A DNA stretch of 6,309 nt, from assembly GCF_024699275.1 (NCBI RefSeq), contig NZ_JAILPX010000052.1, positions 1-6,309 of the forward strand. The letters are read 5' to 3'. Below the pieces are notes generated by a model that saw only the letters and a list, made by a program, of their open reading frames with translations, did no database searches and was not told the DNA's origin. Both the position numbers and the translations under genes were made by a program. The stretch comes from Selenomonas sp. Lineage in GTDB: Bacteria > Bacillota_C > Negativicutes > Selenomonadales > Selenomonadaceae. Shown one piece after another: positions 4,491 through 6,309 of the stretch (positions are counted from its first letter, which is position 1; the number at the start of each line of letters is the position of its first letter).

Positions 4491-5420
4491 ATGAATAAGG
4501 TATTGGTTATTGGCAGTTTGAATATGGATTTTGCGGTCTATATGGATAGAAGGCCTAAGGCCGGGGAAACAGTCATGGCGAAGACTATGAATCTTGTGCC
4601 CGGCGGCAAGGGTGCCAATCAGGCATACGCGCTGGGAAAATTGGGCGCAAACACTTCCATGATTGGCGCTGTAGGCATGGATACCTTCGGTGAGCAGATG
4701 CTGGCCAATCTGGAAAATGTAGGTGTGGCAACGGATGGCATCAAATGCCTTGCCGGTACAGAAACCGGCAAGGCATTTATCGAGATTGAAAAAAGCGGGC
4801 AAAACAGCATCAGCGTGATTGCCGGTGCCAATGCTGCCGTGGATGAAGCCTTGGTACAGGAGCAGGAAGATAAGTTCGCCCAAGCAGATGCTGTGGTCAT
4901 GCAACTGGAAATCCCCCTGCCATCCGTAGTAGCTGCAGCAAAGCTGGCCAAAAAACACGGCAAGACCGTGGTGCTCGACCCAGCTCCGGCTCGGAACTAT
5001 TTGCCGGATGAACTCTGGGCACAGGTGGATATCACAAAACCCAATGAAACGGAACTTGCCCTGCTCACCGGCCTCCCGACAGGAACGGAGGAAGACGTGG
5101 TGACTGCGGCGAAAGCTCTCATCGCCAAGGGCGTGAAAAACGTGCTGGTGACCTTAGGCGGTGACGGCATCATGCACGTTTCGACAGATAAGGTGGAAAA
5201 ATTCCCGGCTTACAAGGTTAAGGCTGTCGATACCACCGCCGCTGGCGATTGCTTCCTGGCCGCATTTATAAGCCGGTTTGATGGCCGTAATTATGCCGAA
5301 GCTATCGACTTTGCTGCAAAGGCATCAGCCATCGCCGTAACCCGTCAGGGAGCGCAGACATCCATTCCTACGTTGGAAGAAGTTGAACGTTTGATTATAA
5401 ACACAAGGTTATTTCCGTAA
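4491..5420 (+). CDS. rbsK: Ribokinase (PfkB family)
   Basis: The enzyme phosphorylates D-ribose with ATP to ribose 5-phosphate in the cytoplasm, feeding the pentose phosphate pathway and nucleotide synthesis. The 309 residues equal the usual length of bacterial RbsK. Visible motifs: GSLNMD (8-13), whose Asn and Asp contact the sugar; GGKGANQA (38-45), the first PfkB signature; KPNE (183-186); TLGGDG (221-226) at the nucleotide site; and the second PfkB signature DTTAAGD (247-253), with the catalytic base Asp253. AAG instead of GAG in this signature is normal for ribokinases. ATG 4491 has GAGGG six nt upstream. No ribose transporter (RbsABC/RbsD) or LacI-type regulator is in the window, so this appears to be a stand-alone kinase, possibly for ribose from nucleoside salvage. 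Another PfkB sugar kinase specificity is possible but less likely. Confidence 0.93.
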   Translation: MNKVLVIGSLNMDFAVYMDRRPKAGETVMAKTMNLVPGGKGANQAYALGKLGANTSMIGAVGMDTFGEQMLANLENVGVATDGIKCLAGTETGKAFIEIEKSGQNSISVIAGANAAVDEALVQEQEDKFAQADAVVMQLEIPLPSVVAAAKLAKKHGKTVVLDPAPARNYLPDELWAQVDITKPNETELALLTGLPTGTEEDVVTAAKALIAKGVKNVLVTLGGDGIMHVSTDKVEKFPAYKVKAVDTTAAGDCFLAAFISRFDGRNYAEAIDFAAKASAIAVTRQGAQTSIPTLEEVERLIINTRLFP

Positions 5421-5444
5421 ACAGTAAAGAATCTATTTGACTGT

Positions 5445-5462
5445 GACATAGATGATACTGTT
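5445..5462. repeat. Third copy of the GATACTGTT intergenic motif
   Basis: GACATAG (5445-5451), two bases, then GATACTGTT (5454-5462), followed by four bases and AAAACT. The copy at 2366-2382 has the same GACATAG and GATACTGTT separated by one base. The copy at 2334 shares GATACTGTT-N4-AAAACT. It lies in the 99-bp gap between the convergent rbsK and thioredoxin-fold genes. The function is unknown. Confidence 0.5.
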
Positions 5463-5519
5463 CAGAAAAACTATGCTTGAAACTGAATCCCTACGCTTTT
5501 GTCTGACGGTCATGCTCTA

Positions 5520-6095
5520 TCAGTGAGCCGCTTTTTTCATAAACAGGGATTTATTCCTATCGGCTTGGGAGTCCGTTGCCAACAGGCGGCGGGCTTCTTT
5601 TTTGATGAGTTCCGGTTCATAGCCAATTACTGGCTGGCCCACGAGCCTGCCAGTGGCATCCACAAAGCAAATGGTGGGAGCGGCCCGCATATTGGTGAGA
5701 AATTCTGCCATATCATCATTGACGAGCAGCTGCGGCTGGGAAAAATCTGCGGTCATTTGCCGGGCATAGCTGATTTTGACAGAATCATCAGTGCTCTTTA
5801 CATCACCTACGAGGCCGATGATTTGTATTGGGCTAGCTTCAGCTTGCTGCCAGTCGGATAAAAAGCGCCAAAGCTGACGGCTGTTTTCATCCTTGGTGAC
5901 CCAGAGCACCACGACAGTAAACCTGCCGGTAAATATCTTATTGGTTACGGTGTTGTCATTGACGTCAACCGTCTGAAACGTGGGAAAGCGAAGGATGTTT
6001 TGCTTGTTGGTATCGCGGGCAGAAAAGACATTTATGGTCAGAATGGAGAGGAGAAGGGCGAGAGGGAGAAGGATGTAACGCAGGTTTGTGCGCAT
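5520..6095 (-). CDS. Membrane-anchored thioredoxin-fold protein lacking CxxC (TlpA-like)
   Basis: The protein has 191 residues from the ATG at 6095, which has GAGG eight nt upstream. A GTG three codons earlier overlaps that ribosome binding site and is rejected. Residues 7-25 form a membrane anchor or signal, so the rest lies outside the cytoplasm. The domain follows the TlpA/AhpC-TSA layout: FPTFQTVDVNDNTV (37-50); a buried strand and Trp (VVVLW, 61-65); a helix; a second strand (IQIIGLVGD, 90-98); the cis-proline AAPT (138-141); and FVDATGRLVG (144-153) leading to GYEPE. Where redox members have W-C-x-x-C, this protein has W-V-T-K-D-E-N-S (65-72). Its only Cys is residue 143 after the cis-Pro, so normal disulfide exchange is not possible. 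A binding, scaffold or non-redox role is inferred. It is convergent with rbsK, and no clear terminator lies between them. Confidence 0.8.
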   Translation of the reverse strand: MRTNLRYILLPLALLLSILTINVFSARDTNKQNILRFPTFQTVDVNDNTVTNKIFTGRFTVVVLWVTKDENSRQLWRFLSDWQQAEASPIQIIGLVGDVKSTDDSVKISYARQMTADFSQPQLLVNDDMAEFLTNMRAAPTICFVDATGRLVGQPVIGYEPELIKKEARRLLATDSQADRNKSLFMKKAAH

Positions 6096-6110
6096 GATTA
6101 TCACCTCGAT

Positions 6111-6194
6111 ATGTTCACGCTGATTTCGTGGCTGTTCGCGCCATTTGTATTAGGCATTGCCAAGATTAGACGATATAAGGGTAATAAGGATTAG
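6111..6194 (+). CDS. Possible 27-codon membrane peptide (doubtful)
   Basis: ATG 6111 to TAG 6192-6194 would encode 27 residues: a hydrophobic stretch (about 2-17) followed by a basic tail with Lys, Arg, Arg, Lys and Lys, a pattern typical of very small membrane proteins. Against it, no ribosome binding site lies before the ATG, and the region is also the expected upstream region of the minus-strand gene starting at 6095. It may be chance. Confidence 0.2.
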   Translation: MFTLISWLFAPFVLGIAKIRRYKGNKD

Positions 6195-6207
6195 GAACCT
6201 TATTTAC
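6181..6207. other. Small A/T-rich hairpin upstream of the last reading frame
   Basis: GTAA-TAAGG (6181-6189) pairs with CCTTA-T-TTAC (6198-6207), 9 bp with one bulged base and an 8-nt loop. It ends one base before the strong ribosome binding site AAGGAGG at 6208-6214. No T-tract follows on either strand, so it is not an intrinsic terminator. It could affect access to the ribosome binding site. Confidence 0.35.
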
Positions 6208-6214
6208 AAGGAGG

Positions 6215-6309
6215 TTGATTACCCTGCGGGCGGCAGATGAAGCCTATGCCAGCCGCAAGGATGAAGTGGGCTTTCAGGGGATGCGGGTGATTATTGACGA
6301 GGATGGCGA
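6215..6309 (+). CDS. Start of a protein of unknown function (3' partial)
   Basis: A reading frame stays open from 6188 to the end of the window and has a consensus ribosome binding site (AAGGAGG, 6208-6214). The visible peptide after the site includes LRAADEAYASRKDEVGF and then MRVIIDEDG, charged and soluble-looking with no signal peptide. The start codon is uncertain. TTG 6215 directly abuts the ribosome binding site, CTG 6224 has the best spacing (9 nt) but is a rare start codon, and GTG 6266 and ATG 6281 lack good sites. I list the outermost possibility. The other two frames close quickly. The family cannot be named from about 30 residues. Confidence 0.45.
   Translation, partial: MITLRAADEAYASRKDEVGFQGMRVIIDEDG

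Noticed and set aside
4368..4958. 196-codon minus-strand open frame across the MBL-fold and rbsK genes
   Set aside because: It lies antisense to two well-supported genes with clear family motifs, and its translation is Cys/His/Ser-rich without recognisable structure.
5514..5537. GCTC/GAGC hairpin followed by a T run, as an rbsK terminator
   Set aside because: The stem is only 4 bp and lies inside the coding end of the opposing gene.
5499..5861. 120-codon plus-strand frame opposite the thioredoxin-fold gene
   Set aside because: It is a shadow of the minus-strand gene and has no ribosome binding site or domain features.

Overview
The window is ordinary-looking bacterial DNA of medium GC content. 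It has strong AGGAGG-type ribosome binding sites, several TTG/GTG starts and compact intrinsic terminators, which points to a low- to mid-GC Firmicute. A Negativicutes (Selenomonas-like) origin is my best guess, from general gene flavour only. There is no transposase, integrase, phage gene, CRISPR array, tRNA or rRNA.

Left part (1-1622): the last 50 codons of a metallophosphoesterase (+) end at a perfect 16-bp hairpin, which probably terminates transcription from both sides. Facing it is a two-gene minus-strand operon of secreted proteins of unknown function. The upstream gene probably starts at a TTG (1467), and the downstream gene encodes an SH3-like secreted protein. Divergent from this operon, a good sigma-70 promoter (1567-1595) drives a YczE/YitT-type membrane protein gene (1623-2276), which ends in a strong terminator.

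Middle part (2277-3629): a short intergenic repeat cluster (GATACTGTT motifs), a 91-residue protein of unknown function with its own promoter candidate and terminator, a possible 20-codon leader ORF with an excellent ribosome binding site, and a membrane-anchored protein of unknown function. The last gene is followed by two tandem hairpins.

Right part (3630-6309): a COG1237-type metallo-beta-lactamase-fold hydrolase and a full-length ribokinase (rbsK) lie in the same direction. They face a convergent minus-strand gene for a membrane-anchored thioredoxin-fold protein that has no CxxC motif. Another plus-strand reading frame enters from about 6215 and runs off the end.

I see no convincing multi-gene novel system. 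The points most worth a second look are the repeated GATACTGTT element, the small leader ORF, the cysteine-less TlpA-like protein and the uncharacterised secreted pair.
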